A stretch of DNA of 64,000 nucleotides from JALYNX01 sp040902845 (GCA_040902845.1 JBBDWM010000016.1:62001-126000), one strand, 5' to 3'; numbered from the stretch's first letter, positions 9,343-18,136 are shown. Made by a program: numbers and translations. The notes: generated by a model not told the origin, from the letters alone.

Positions 9343-10001
9343 CGGAGATGATTCGGGTCGTCGTAGTGGACGATCACACGCTCATGCGTCAGGGGCTTGT
9401 CGGGCTCCTGGACGAAGACCCCGATCTCGTCGTTGTCGGACAGGCAGGCGATGCCTCAAGTGCGCTGGAGGTCATCGAGGAGACGAGGCCGGACGTGGTC
9501 CTCATGGACGTCGGACTTCCCGGGGTCAGCGGTCTCGAGCTCACAGTTCGCGTCAAGCGCATCGTCCCGGACATCAAAGTCCTGGTCCTGACGATGTACG
9601 AACGGGAGGACTATCTCTTCGAAGCCCTCCAGGCGGGAGCGTCGGGGTACGTGCTGAAGGGCGCCGACATCAAAGATCTGCTCACCGCCGTGCGCACCGT
9701 GGCGCGAGGCGAAACGTACGTGTATCAGTCGCTCACCGGCAAGCTGGTGGCCGACTACCTCAGCCGTATCGAAGATGGCGCCGATCGGAAGGACTACGAC
9801 GGTCTCAGTAGGCGGGAACGCGAGGTTCTCGCTCTCATCGCCGAAGGGTTGACCACAAGTCAGATCGCCGACAGGCTGTACCTCAGTCCGCACACGGTGC
9901 AGACCCACCGTGACCACGTCATGACCAAGCTGAACCTCCACTCCAGGGTGGCGCTGACCAAGTATGCCATCCGGAAGGGGCTGATAGAGCTCGAGAAGTG
10001 A
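9339..10001 (+). CDS. NarL/FixJ-family response regulator
   Basis: The protein is 220 aa. The receiver domain has the acidic pocket VVDDH and phospho-acceptor Asp57 (VLMDVGLPG), then KG at the conserved Lys position (YVLKGAD). The LuxR-type helix-turn-helix is at about 150-215 (LSRREREVLALIAEGLTTSQ, IADRLYLSPHTVQTHRDHVM). It starts with GTG at 9339 inside the kinase stop, with an alternative ATG at 9348. The cognate kinase is the gene before it. The cupredoxin lipoprotein and bc-complex genes begin 140 bp downstream and are reasonable targets, though I see no direct evidence for that. Confidence 0.93.
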   Translation: MTEMIRVVVVDDHTLMRQGLVGLLDEDPDLVVVGQAGDASSALEVIEETRPDVVLMDVGLPGVSGLELTVRVKRIVPDIKVLVLTMYEREDYLFEALQAGASGYVLKGADIKDLLTAVRTVARGETYVYQSLTGKLVADYLSRIEDGADRKDYDGLSRREREVLALIAEGLTTSQIADRLYLSPHTVQTHRDHVMTKLNLHSRVALTKYAIRKGLIELEK

Positions 10002-10141
10002 GCTCGGCCCCCCTCCCCCAAACGCCCCATCCTGGAATAGGTGATTCCGGGGACCGGGATTTCGGTTGGGCGTGCGATGCACATTGAACCCCGACTCCGC
10101 ATGATGTCTTAGACGACAACTAGGACCCAAGGAGGATCATT

Positions 10142-11176
10142 GTGTTGAAGAAACTGACCCTGGTTTCAGTCGCGCTCGTGGTGTTCGCTGCTTGCGGTGG
10201 GGATTCCGTCGATGTCGTGACCACACCGGAGACGACAGCAGCCGAGCCATCGGAGACGACCACTACCGAGGCGGTGACGAGCACCGCACCGGTAGAGACC
10301 ACCCAGGCCACCGTTGCCGAGTTCGAGTTCACCGGTGACGTGATCGACACCTACGTCCAGAACGCCGGCGACTTCGCGGGCAAGGAGGCAGCCGACTGGG
10401 ACAACGCCGAGGTAGTTCGGATCGAGCTCAACGAGATGTCTTTCACTCCCAACGACCTGAGCTTCGAGGCCGGCAAGCCGTACGTGGTCGAGTTGGTGAA
10501 CGTCGGCGAGGTCAAGCACGAGGTCGCCGCCGAGCACTTCTTCGCCTCGGTCGCATGGCGCAAGGTCGAAAGTGGGCAAAGCGAGATCAAGGCCCCTTAC
10601 TTCAAGGAGATCGAAGTCTTCCCAGGCCAGACCGTGGAGCTCTTCTTCGTCCCCATCTCGACGGGCACGTTCGATATCGTCTGCGAGATCGAGGGTCACC
10701 TCGAGGCCGGGATGTTCGGATCGATCGAAGTAACGGGCACCGCCCCGACCTCACCCGCCCCGATCCTGGCTCTGATCGCCGAGGGCCCGTGGGTGGCGAA
10801 CGGCGCGGAGCTCGTCGATGCGGCGGACTGGGACACGATGGAGACGATCGAGATTGATATGGGCGAGTTCTATTTCGCTCCGGACGAGATCCATCTGACG
10901 GTCGGGCAGCCGTACGAGCTGGTGTTCATCAACTCAGGCGACGTCAAGCACGAGGCGACCGCCGGGGGGCTCTTCGAGACGATTGCCTTCCGCAAGGCCG
11001 AAGACGCATCCGGGGAGTACAAGGCCCCAACGCTGGCCGAGATCGAGACCTTTCCCGGAGCCCAGACCGCGGTCTTTCTCATCCCGCAGGAAGCCGGGAC
11101 CTACGACCTCGTGTGTGAGATCGAGGGTCACTTCGAGGCCGGGATGTTCGGAACGATCGTGGTCGAAGCCGGCTGA
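10142..11176 (+). CDS. Lipoprotein with two tandem cupredoxin-like domains
   Basis: The protein is 344 aa. A GGAGG lies 6 bases before the GTG at 10142. A lipobox (VVFAAC) puts the lipidated Cys at about residue 19, followed by a Thr/Glu-rich linker. Two homologous domains follow (about 80-200 and 220-344). Each begins with DWD and has a KHE motif, then a VCEIEGH(L/F)EAGMFG block. The His, Cys, His and Met of these blocks fit a type 1 copper site, as in plastocyanin-like or sulfocyanin-like proteins. The same EGHxEAGM block recurs in the cytochrome c-cupredoxin fusion at 14959. It probably carries electrons on the outer face of the membrane for the adjacent cytochrome b/Rieske complex. Confidence 0.85.
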   Translation: MLKKLTLVSVALVVFAACGGDSVDVVTTPETTAAEPSETTTTEAVTSTAPVETTQATVAEFEFTGDVIDTYVQNAGDFAGKEAADWDNAEVVRIELNEMSFTPNDLSFEAGKPYVVELVNVGEVKHEVAAEHFFASVAWRKVESGQSEIKAPYFKEIEVFPGQTVELFFVPISTGTFDIVCEIEGHLEAGMFGSIEVTGTAPTSPAPILALIAEGPWVANGAELVDAADWDTMETIEIDMGEFYFAPDEIHLTVGQPYELVFINSGDVKHEATAGGLFETIAFRKAEDASGEYKAPTLAEIETFPGAQTAVFLIPQEAGTYDLVCEIEGHFEAGMFGTIVVEAG

Positions 11177-11221
11177 CCGGATACGGAGCAAGCTCGAACA
11201 CAGGGAAAGTATGGTTGGCTC

Positions 11222-11422
11222 GTGCCAGTGGTAAAAGGTCTCCTGATCTTCGCCTACTTCGTGGGAACCACGGTCTGGCTCCCCTCCTGGGTTCTGGAAC
11301 TCCGGGTTGTCGCCGCCGCCACTCCATTACTCCGTGACCTGGTCGGCACTGGTGTCTGGCTGGTGTTCTTGGTCGGAGGCGTGTGGTGGCTGCGGCGACT
11401 GCAGGCGTCGGGATGGATTTGA
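11222..11422 (+). CDS. Small two-helix membrane protein
   Basis: The protein is 66 aa and starts with GTG at 11222. It is almost entirely two hydrophobic segments (GLLIFAYFVGTTVWLPSWVL and GTGVWLVFLVGGVWWLRRL) with a short charged turn. Its stop (TGA at 11420-11422) shares a base with an ATG of the next gene, so it appears translationally coupled to the GltD-like oxidoreductase. It could be a membrane anchor for that otherwise soluble enzyme. No family is recognised. Confidence 0.6.
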   Translation: MPVVKGLLIFAYFVGTTVWLPSWVLELRVVAAATPLLRDLVGTGVWLVFLVGGVWWLRRLQASGWI

Positions 11423-13206
11423 TGGAACCCCTTCACTTCTACGACGAGAACATCCCGTGCCTGGCTGCCTGTCCGGTACATACAAACGCCGGTCTATATG
11501 TGGCGGCGATCGCGGACGGTCTCGACCAACACGCATACCTCACGGCCCGGCTTCCCAATCCGTTCGCCTCCGTGTGCGGCCGAGTTTGCGCCGCTCCGTG
11601 CGAGGCCGCATGTCGGCGGGGTCAGGTCGATCAGCCGATCGCAATTCGGGCTTTGAAGCGCTTCGTGACAGAACAGTACGGGGTGGAAGCAGGCCCGGCA
11701 TCCTCATGGGGCGAGGTGGTGCCGGGCGTGGAGGAGGAAAGACCAGAGAGCGTGGGGATCGTCGGAGGTGGACCGGCCGGGCTCAGCGCGGCCCACGACC
11801 TGCGCCGGTTGGGCTACCAGGTGACGGTCTACGAAGCGGCGAAGAACCTCGGCGGCATGATGGTCCTGGGTATCCCCGAGTACCGCCTCGATCGTCGATT
11901 GCTCAACGCCGAGATCGGGCGGATCGTCGCCCTTGGGGTCGAGGTTCGCCTCGAGACCCGGCTCGGCCGGGACATCCAGCTCGAGGATTTGAGACAGCAT
12001 CACGACGCGGTGTTCCTGGCGATCGGAGCCACCCGCAGTCGCGACCTCGATATCGAGGGCCACGAGGCGGACGGAGTGCTGCGAGCCCTCGAGTTTCTCA
12101 TCAACATCAACCAGGCGTTCGAGGTGGACGTGGGAGAGCGGGTCGTGGTGATCGGCGGAGGCAACGTCGCCCTGGATGCCGCCCGCACTGCCCTCCGTGC
12201 CCCGGCCTACGCTGAAGTACGAGCACTGCCGGACCGCTACGAGGAGGGCGAGGTGCGGGGCGTCATCACCCAGGCGGTGGACGCGGCCCGTACCGCGATC
12301 CGCGCCGGTGCCCAGCAGGTGACCATCGTGTCCCTCGAGTCGCAGGAGGAAATGCCGGCGGACGCGTTCGAAGTCGAGGAGGCACGCATGGAGGGCATCG
12401 AGTTTCTCCACCGGCGCGGACCCGCCAGGATCCTAACCGAGGCGGGGCGCGTCGACGGCTTGGAGACCATCGGGGTCACCTCGGTTTTCGACGCCGACGG
12501 CAGGTTCGCACCCGAATTCGACGCCGAGGACCGAAGCATCATCGGATGCGATACCGTCATCCTGGCCATCGGCCAGGAGGTCGAGCTAGAAGCTTTGGGC
12601 CCGCATGGGCCCAAAGTGACGCCCCGAGGGACCCTCGACATCGACGGCCGTCTCGGAACCTCACTCCCGGACGTGTGGGCCGGCGGCGATGCCGCAGCCG
12701 GGCCCCGCAACCTGATCGATGCGATCGCCGATGGCCGTCGGGCCGCTGTCGCCATCCACGAGTCTCTCTCCGGGGCGTCGCCAGACGCTGAGCCGAAGGG
12801 TCAGATGGTGACGCTCGACCAATTCCACCGACTCGACGATCTCTACGATCGCCAGGACCGTGTTCCCGTGCCGTCGCTGCCGACGGGTCGCAGGATCGGC
12901 CTGCGGGAAGTTGAGCTCGGCTTCACCGAGTTGGAAGCCCGGTGCGAAGCTGCTCGATGCCTGCGCTGTTTTGTGAACGTGCTCCTCGACATCGACCGCT
13001 GCGTCCTGTGCGGGCTCTGTGTCGACGTGTGTCCCGTCGATGTCCTCTCCATCGTCCCCGCCATCGAGGTCGGCTCGGGCCTCGGCGCCGGAACGGCGTT
13101 GTTGCTCGACGAGCGTGCCTGCATACGATGCGCCCTGTGCGTGGAGCGGTGCCCCACGGACGCGCTCGCTATGGGCATGTGGTCGGGAATTGGGGTGCCG
13201 GCATGA
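11422..13206 (+). CDS. GltD-like FAD/NAD(P)-binding iron-sulfur oxidoreductase with C-terminal 2x[4Fe-4S] ferredoxin domain
   Basis: I place the start at the ATG at 11422 (TGATG overlap), with an ATG at 11413 equally in frame; the product is about 594 aa. The N-terminal Cys-rich helical domain (CLAACPVHTNAG, CGRVCAAPCEAACRRG) is that of glutamate synthase small subunits and dihydropyrimidine dehydrogenase. Two Rossmann folds follow: GIVGGGPAGLSAAHDL for FAD and VVIGGGNVALDAARTALR for NAD(P). The C-terminus adds two clusters (CVLCGLCVDVCP and CIRCALCVERCP). No large glutamate synthase subunit is nearby. The gene overlaps cytochrome b by 4 bp. That suggests it passes electrons between NAD(P)H and the bc complex or quinone pool rather than making glutamate. 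Confidence 0.88.
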   Translation: MEPLHFYDENIPCLAACPVHTNAGLYVAAIADGLDQHAYLTARLPNPFASVCGRVCAAPCEAACRRGQVDQPIAIRALKRFVTEQYGVEAGPASSWGEVVPGVEEERPESVGIVGGGPAGLSAAHDLRRLGYQVTVYEAAKNLGGMMVLGIPEYRLDRRLLNAEIGRIVALGVEVRLETRLGRDIQLEDLRQHHDAVFLAIGATRSRDLDIEGHEADGVLRALEFLININQAFEVDVGERVVVIGGGNVALDAARTALRAPAYAEVRALPDRYEEGEVRGVITQAVDAARTAIRAGAQQVTIVSLESQEEMPADAFEVEEARMEGIEFLHRRGPARILTEAGRVDGLETIGVTSVFDADGRFAPEFDAEDRSIIGCDTVILAIGQEVELEALGPHGPKVTPRGTLDIDGRLGTSLPDVWAGGDAAAGPRNLIDAIADGRRAAVAIHESLSGASPDAEPKGQMVTLDQFHRLDDLYDRQDRVPVPSLPTGRRIGLREVELGFTELEARCEAARCLRCFVNVLLDIDRCVLCGLCVDVCPVDVLSIVPAIEVGSGLGAGTALLLDERACIRCALCVERCPTDALAMGMWSGIGVPA

Positions 13207-14459
13207 CTCGCCGCCTCCGAGACAGCACCGTCGGGCGCTCGATCATCCGAAACCCGGACCGAATGACGGCTCGCGATCGGGCTGCGGGTCACTGGTCCAA
13301 CTTCTTCCTCCATATCTATCCGGTCAAGATCCGGCGGCATGAGGTTGCGTTCCGCTACTCGTGGTTCCTGGGGGTGGCTTCCTTCACCCTCTTCGTTTCC
13401 TTGGTGGTCTCCGGGATCTACCTCATGTTCTTCTACGTCCCGACTCCAGCCGCGGCGTATGGGAACATCCAGACATTGCAGACCCAAGTGGCGTTCGGCC
13501 AATACTTCAGGAACGTGCATAGGTGGTCCGCCCATCTGATGGTCATCACGGTGGCGGCTCACATGGGTCGGTCTTTCTACCTCGGTGCCTACAAGCCTCC
13601 CCGGGAGTACAACTGGGTGATCGGGGTGGTCCTGCTGGTGCTGACGCTGCTCCTGTCCTTCACCGGCTATCTCTTGCCCTGGGATCAGCTGGCCTACTGG
13701 GCGGTAACGGTGGGCACATCGATGGCCGCCTATGTTCCCTTCATCGGGAAGACAATCTCCAATCTGCTCCTGGGTGGTTCCCAGGTCGGGGCGGCCACCT
13801 TGCTGCGGTTCTACGTTCTCCACGTGGTGTTCATTCCCGCTGCGGTGATGCTCCTGATCGCGGTGCACCTGTGGCGGTGGCGCAAGGACTCGATGCTCGA
13901 TTCAGGCACCAAGGGAGTCGGTGCCGGTGATCCGGATGCTCCTCGGGAACAACCTCTGGTCATCGGCGGCAAGCGCGTCCTCGGCGTGGTTCCGGGGAAA
14001 CCTGCGGCCGGGGAACGCAAGGTCCCCGAGGAGCAGGAGCCGGTCATGGTGTGGCCTCACCTGCTGGTACGTCACGCCGTTGCGGCCCTCGCCGTACTCT
14101 TCGTCATACTGCTGCTGGCCCTGGCCTTCGACGCGCCACTTCGTTCCATCGCGAACCCGATTCTGACGCCCAATCCGGAGAAGGCCCCTTGGTATTTCGC
14201 CGGCCTGCAAGAGCTTCTGAGTCATTTCCACCCCACGATCGCGGGTGTGCTCGTCCCCATGGGCATCGTGGTCGGCGCCATGGCGCTCCCCTACATCGAT
14301 CGCAACCCGGCGCGGCAGCCCCGGTTGCGGAAGGTTGCCGTGATCACCTTTACCATCTTCTTGGTGGCGTGGGTGATCCTGACCGTGATCGGGTTCGCCT
14401 TCAGGGGGCCCAATTGGAGCTGGGTGTGGCCGTGGCAGGCCTGGTACGGAGAGCTATGA
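13203..14459 (+). CDS. Cytochrome b (bc/b6f-type complex)
   Basis: The protein is 418 aa from the ATG at 13203, which overlaps the previous stop (ATGA). An upstream extension of the frame lies inside the previous gene and is not real. Haem-ligand pairs are visible on two helices: HRWSAHLMVITVAAHMGRSF, and LHVVFIPAAVMLLIAVHLWRW. The C-terminal third (IANPILTPNPEKAPWYFAGLQ) matches the subunit IV part of b6f-type proteins; PWYF stands where the Qo-site PEWY motif is usual. It is the quinol-oxidising membrane core, co-transcribed with the Rieske and cytochrome c genes. Confidence 0.93.
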   Translation: MTRRLRDSTVGRSIIRNPDRMTARDRAAGHWSNFFLHIYPVKIRRHEVAFRYSWFLGVASFTLFVSLVVSGIYLMFFYVPTPAAAYGNIQTLQTQVAFGQYFRNVHRWSAHLMVITVAAHMGRSFYLGAYKPPREYNWVIGVVLLVLTLLLSFTGYLLPWDQLAYWAVTVGTSMAAYVPFIGKTISNLLLGGSQVGAATLLRFYVLHVVFIPAAVMLLIAVHLWRWRKDSMLDSGTKGVGAGDPDAPREQPLVIGGKRVLGVVPGKPAAGERKVPEEQEPVMVWPHLLVRHAVAALAVLFVILLLALAFDAPLRSIANPILTPNPEKAPWYFAGLQELLSHFHPTIAGVLVPMGIVVGAMALPYIDRNPARQPRLRKVAVITFTIFLVAWVILTVIGFAFRGPNWSWVWPWQAWYGEL

Positions 14460-14959
14460 GCGACGAAGTCAGCCGCAGGACGCTCCTCTCTCGCCTGTGG
14501 AAGGCGGGGGCGGCATTGATGGGTGTGGCCGGCGTATGGACCAGCTGGGACATCCTTCGACCGCCTGCGTCCGCTTCCGCCGCAGGCCCGGTGAGGGCCC
14601 TGCCGGCCAACGCCATCCGGGACAAGGCGGTAGTCGAGGTCAGGGCGGCTCGAGCCTATCTGACCCGGCACAACGACCAGGTGGTCGCCTTGTCGTGGAA
14701 ATGCCCTCATCTCGGATGCCAGGTGCCCTGGTGCGAATCCTCGCAAGAGTTCGAATGTCCCTGCCATGGTTCTATCTTCAATCGAGTCGGGGAATATCGC
14801 GAGGGCCCTTCTCCCCGAGGAATGGATCGCTATGCCCTGTCGGTGGAGGACGGTGTCCTGGTCATCGACACCTCCACGGTGCTCTCCGGGCCCGCTCCTG
14901 GGACGGAGTCCATCGACGAGCCGCCGGTCGGGCCACGGTGTGTCGCGGAAGAAAGCTGA
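14456..14959 (+). CDS. Rieske [2Fe-2S] iron-sulfur protein
   Basis: The protein is 167 aa from an ATG inside the cytochrome b stop. A short basic N-terminus with SRRTLLSRLWKAG and one membrane helix (AALMGVAGVWTSWDIL) gives a twin-arginine-like anchor. The cluster ligands are Cys83 and His85 (CPHLGC) and Cys101 and His104 (CPCHGS), with Cys88 and Cys103 placed for the disulfide. It accepts electrons from quinol at the outer face of the membrane and passes them to the cytochrome c encoded next. The stop shares a base with the start of that gene. Confidence 0.94.
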   Translation: MSDEVSRRTLLSRLWKAGAALMGVAGVWTSWDILRPPASASAAGPVRALPANAIRDKAVVEVRAARAYLTRHNDQVVALSWKCPHLGCQVPWCESSQEFECPCHGSIFNRVGEYREGPSPRGMDRYALSVEDGVLVIDTSTVLSGPAPGTESIDEPPVGPRCVAEES

Positions 14960-15807
14960 TGCCCGAGCACACCGATCCCGAGATCGAGGCCGCTACCCGG
15001 CGCTGGATGTGGGGGGGCGTTGTGCTCATGGCGTTGTTCGTGGTGGCCTTCCCCCTGTACCGGATCTACGAGCCTGGCACTCGAGCCGAGTCGAGACAGC
15101 AGCAACTCGAAGCATTGGCGGCCGAAGGGCGCAACCTCTACCTCGACAACTGCGCCGCATGTCATGGGGATCGAGGGCAGGGCGCCCACGCGCCTGACCT
15201 CTACTCCAAGCAGTTTCTCGACAACGTCACCCAGGATCAGATCGATTCGATCATCGCTCACGGCATCCCCGGATCACAGATGGTGGCTTGGAGCCTCGAC
15301 TTCGATGGGCCGATGACATCAGAGCAGATCCGAGCCATCAGCACTTACCTGGAGTCGTTACGGCCGACGGCGCCCGACCGTCCCGACTGGCGGCAGCCGG
15401 AAGGGGAGCCATCCTCCGACGACGGCTCAAGTGACTCGACTGCGACCACCACCCCCGCCAGTGAGGAAGCGGTGATCGTTCACATAATTGCCAGCGACTT
15501 CGCGTTCGAGTCGGACCTGACCACCTTCCAGGTCGGCGTCCCGTATCGCTTCGTGGTGAGCAACGCAGGCGTCGTGGTGCACGAGCTCATGATCGTTCCT
15601 CCGATCGAGCCGGGTGCCGTGGACATGGAGACAATGGACGAGTTGGCCTTGGTAGTGATCGGGGCGGAGGATCTCGCGGCAGGCGCCGAGGCGAGCGCCG
15701 ACTACACGTTCACGGAGGAGAACGTGGGCCAGCAACTCGAGATGGCCTGCCATGTTGAGGGTCACTACGAAGCTGGGATGCACCTGCCCATCACCGTGAC
15801 CGATTGA
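14959..15807 (+). CDS. Membrane-anchored cytochrome c fused to a cupredoxin domain
   Basis: The protein is 282 aa from an ATG overlapping the Rieske stop. One helix at about 17-35 anchors it. The haem c motif is CAACH (Cys65, Cys68, His69), with a GSQMVAW segment that could supply the Met ligand. A Ser/Thr/Asp-rich linker leads to a cupredoxin domain (about 170-282) with VHELMIVPP and ACHVEGHYEAGMH, which supply the His, Cys, His and Met of a type 1 copper centre. Haem and copper in one chain suggest a built-in relay from the bc complex to a terminal oxidase. No oxidase genes are in the window. Confidence 0.9.
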   Translation: MPEHTDPEIEAATRRWMWGGVVLMALFVVAFPLYRIYEPGTRAESRQQQLEALAAEGRNLYLDNCAACHGDRGQGAHAPDLYSKQFLDNVTQDQIDSIIAHGIPGSQMVAWSLDFDGPMTSEQIRAISTYLESLRPTAPDRPDWRQPEGEPSSDDGSSDSTATTTPASEEAVIVHIIASDFAFESDLTTFQVGVPYRFVVSNAGVVVHELMIVPPIEPGAVDMETMDELALVVIGAEDLAAGAEASADYTFTEENVGQQLEMACHVEGHYEAGMHLPITVTD

Positions 15808-15996
15808 TCTGACTCGGCCCTGCTCCCGGCGCCCCCGGGCCTTCATCTACCTTGTTCTGCGGGTCGTCGGCTTGCCTCTGCTTCCGTCAGGCCGGCGACA
15901 TCGTTAGCGAGGAAGGGAACTCGTCCGCACGGCGCCAGGGGTCGATGCGTAGTCTCGAGGGCATCACGGAGAAGCGACTCGCATGGGAGGAAAGAC

Positions 15997-16410
15997 ATGC
16001 TCTTTGGTTTCTTCGACGACCTGAATTGGCTCGCCATCCTGGTGGCGGCGATTGCCTGGTTCGCGTTCAGCGCCATCTGGTATTCGATCCCTCCGCTCAG
16101 CAATGCCTGGCAACGCGCCGCGAAGGTGACCGCTGGCGAAGGGCCGCCCCTGGTGATGATTCTCGTCCCCACCTTTATCGGGTACCTGGTGACATCGATC
16201 GTGATAGCCCTGCTGGCAGCATCGATAGACGGGGCGGAACTCGCCGATGGACTGGCGCTCGGTGTCGCCTTGGGGGTGGGATTCGGCGTTGTCGGCGCCA
16301 TCGTCAATCAGATGTACGAACAGAAGGGCGGCTCGTACTGGTTGATCAACGGCGTGAACGCGGTAATCGCCTATTCGATCGTGTCGGTGATCGTCACCGT
16401 CTGGGATTGA
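15997..16410 (+). CDS. DUF1761 family membrane protein
   Basis: The protein is 137 aa with GGAGGAAAG just before the ATG. It has four hydrophobic segments. The opening LNWLAILVAAIAWFAFSAIW YSIPPL is characteristic of DUF1761, where the first helix is followed by a W-Y-S segment. The function of the family is unknown. It stands alone, 190 bp after the cytochrome operon. Confidence 0.8.
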   Translation: MLFGFFDDLNWLAILVAAIAWFAFSAIWYSIPPLSNAWQRAAKVTAGEGPPLVMILVPTFIGYLVTSIVIALLAASIDGAELADGLALGVALGVGFGVVGAIVNQMYEQKGGSYWLINGVNAVIAYSIVSVIVTVWD

Positions 16411-16494
16411 CCCTGGAGGCTGCCGGCTGGACAAACGTCCGAGTTCAGTCGGTCTCAGAGAAAGGCGACGAAGAGACCGCTTGAGGCAGAGCGA

Positions 16495-16770
16495 CTAGGC
16501 GACGGCTGCCGACGTCTGAGGGTGTAGCTCGTAACGGCTGCGGATGTGGAACCGCTCCTGGGCGGCGAAAGCCCGGGCGGCGGCTTCCAGTTCCTCATCG
16601 ACCTGATGAGGATCGATCACGGGCGTGTAGCGCACGAGCCAGTCGGGGTCCGGCTCATGGACCGGTGCCGGCTCCTCGACGTGGTCGGCGGGACGGGCGA
16701 ACCAACGCCGGTGCACTGGCCCGGAAAGCACTTCCGGGTAACGGAAGCTGAGATGACCGCAGGATTCGCA
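16495..16770 (-). pseudogene. 5'-truncated copy of the zinc-ribbon gene at 17634
   Basis: From CESCGHLSF to the stop, the minus-strand frame matches the protein at 17634-18032 almost residue for residue: EVLSGPVHRRWFARPAD, DWLVRYTPVI, ARAFAAQERFHIRSRYELHP and a VA-stop end. The DNA is roughly 80 percent identical, so the duplication is not recent. The N-terminal part with the first metal-binding pair (CPHTE) is missing. The only in-frame start would lie inside the 5' end of the divergent gene at 16819. The zinc ribbon would be half present, so I call it broken. Confidence 0.65.
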
Positions 16771-16818
16771 GCTTCGGGAGCCAGGTTGAATGATCCGAGA
16801 TGAGGAGGAGGTCAAACG

Positions 16819-17637
16819 ATGACCAATGAGCTCACCAGGTCCATTTCGTTGAGGGAACGCTTCGCCGACCTCCACCACGAGGGAACCTTTCTGTTGCCTA
16901 ACGCGTGGGATGTCGGGTCTGCGTGTGTATTGGCCTCACTCGGGTTCCCGGCGATTGCCACCACGAGCTCGGGGTTTGCTGCGTCCCTGGGCCGGATGGA
17001 CCAACAGGTCACCCTCGACGAACTCGCAGAACTTGTCCGAGCCCTGGCCTCAGCGGTCGAGGTCCCGGTCAGCGTGGATGCGGAGAACGGGTACGCCGCC
17101 ACACCCCACGGTGTCGCCGAAACCGTGGATCTTCTCGCCGCAGAGGGCGCCGCCGGAGTTTCGGTCGAGGACTACGACCCGGGCTCGGGTCTGTACCCAC
17201 TCGACGTCGCTGTCGAGCGAGTGGCTGCTGCCGTCGGGGCAGCCCAGCGCCATGGGGTCGTGCTCACGGCTCGGGCCGAGAACCACCTCTACGACGTCGA
17301 CGATCTCGACGACACCATTGGCCGTCTCCGCGCCTATCGAGCTGCCGGGGCGGATGTCCTCTACGCCCCGGGGTTGTCGGACCCGGGGCACATCGCCAGG
17401 GTGGTGGGGGAGGTGCAGGCGCCGGTCAATGTGCTTCTTCTCCGAAACGGCCCTTCCGTGAGCCAGCTGGCCGAGCTCGGGGTGAGGAGACTGTCGACGG
17501 GCGGCTCCCTGACGGTCGCTGCCTATGGCGCACTCGCCGCGGGCGCCCGCGAACTGCTCACTTCAGGCACTTCCACCTACACCGACTCCGCCTTGTCGAC
17601 CGCCGACCGCCAAGCCGCCTTTGGGGGATGTGGCTAG
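16819..17637 (+). CDS. Isocitrate lyase / PEP mutase family protein
   Basis: The protein is 272 aa. GTFLLPNAWDVGSACVLASL, ATTSSGFAASLGR, PVSVDAENGYA and GVSVEDYD follow the order seen in the PEP mutase/2-methylisocitrate lyase superfamily, a TIM barrel with metal-binding acidic residues. The catalytic KKCGH loop of true isocitrate lyases is absent, and the equivalent region reads LTARAENHL. Substrate could be an oxaloacetate-like or carboxyphosphonate-like C-C or C-P compound. A GAGGAGG precedes the ATG. Its TAG stop is shared, in a CTAG palindrome, with the stop of the convergent zinc-ribbon gene. Confidence 0.85.
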   Translation: MTNELTRSISLRERFADLHHEGTFLLPNAWDVGSACVLASLGFPAIATTSSGFAASLGRMDQQVTLDELAELVRALASAVEVPVSVDAENGYAATPHGVAETVDLLAAEGAAGVSVEDYDPGSGLYPLDVAVERVAAAVGAAQRHGVVLTARAENHLYDVDDLDDTIGRLRAYRAAGADVLYAPGLSDPGHIARVVGEVQAPVNVLLLRNGPSVSQLAELGVRRLSTGGSLTVAAYGALAAGARELLTSGTSTYTDSALSTADRQAAFGGCG

Positions 17638-18032
17638 GCGACGGCTACTGAAGTCTCGGGGTGCAGCTCGTAACGGCTGCGGATGTGGAACCGTTCTTGG
17701 GCGGCAAAAGCTCGGGCAGCAGCGGCTGCCTCCTCATCGACGTGAGGCGAATGGATCACGGGGGTGTACCGCACGAGCCAATCGTCGGCCGGCTCATGGA
17801 TGGGCTTTGCCGGCGCGACATAGTCGGCGGGACGAGCGAACCAACGTCGGTGGACGGGGCCGGAAAGCACCTCCGGGAAATGGAAGCTGAGATGTCCGCA
17901 TGATTCGCAGACGATCCGCTCCACCCCAGCAGTTGTGGTGATCAGTGTCTCGGTGTGCGGGCAGTCAGACAGCTGTCGAGCACGCTTGGTGCTGACAGCG
18001 AAATTCATGCCTCCCAAAGCAATTTCCGCCAT
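17634..18032 (-). CDS. Small zinc-ribbon-like hypothetical protein
   Basis: The protein is 132 aa. CPHTE and CESCGH, about 15 residues apart, could bind one zinc. A conserved C-terminus (FARPADY, WLVRYTPVI, AFAAQERFHIRSRYELHP) follows. An ATG at 18008 is an alternative start but would place GGGAGG only one base away, so I keep 18032. A truncated paralogue lies at 16495, with a metabolic gene between them. Function unknown. Confidence 0.7.
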   Translation of the reverse strand: MAEIALGGMNFAVSTKRARQLSDCPHTETLITTTAGVERIVCESCGHLSFHFPEVLSGPVHRRWFARPADYVAPAKPIHEPADDWLVRYTPVIHSPHVDEEAAAAARAFAAQERFHIRSRYELHPETSVAVA

Positions 18033-18136
18033 AGCACGAGGTTTATCGAAATCGGCGGCAATCGCCTATGGGTCATAAGACCTAAAGCTGTGGACAAGTC
18101 ATGACGGTGTTGTCGACAGGGGGGATCCCCTGCCCG

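Noticed and set aside
12942..13202. N-terminal extension of cytochrome b
   Set aside because: Arg-rich and antiparallel in composition to the ferredoxin domain it overlaps; the ATG at 13203 overlaps the previous stop in the usual way.
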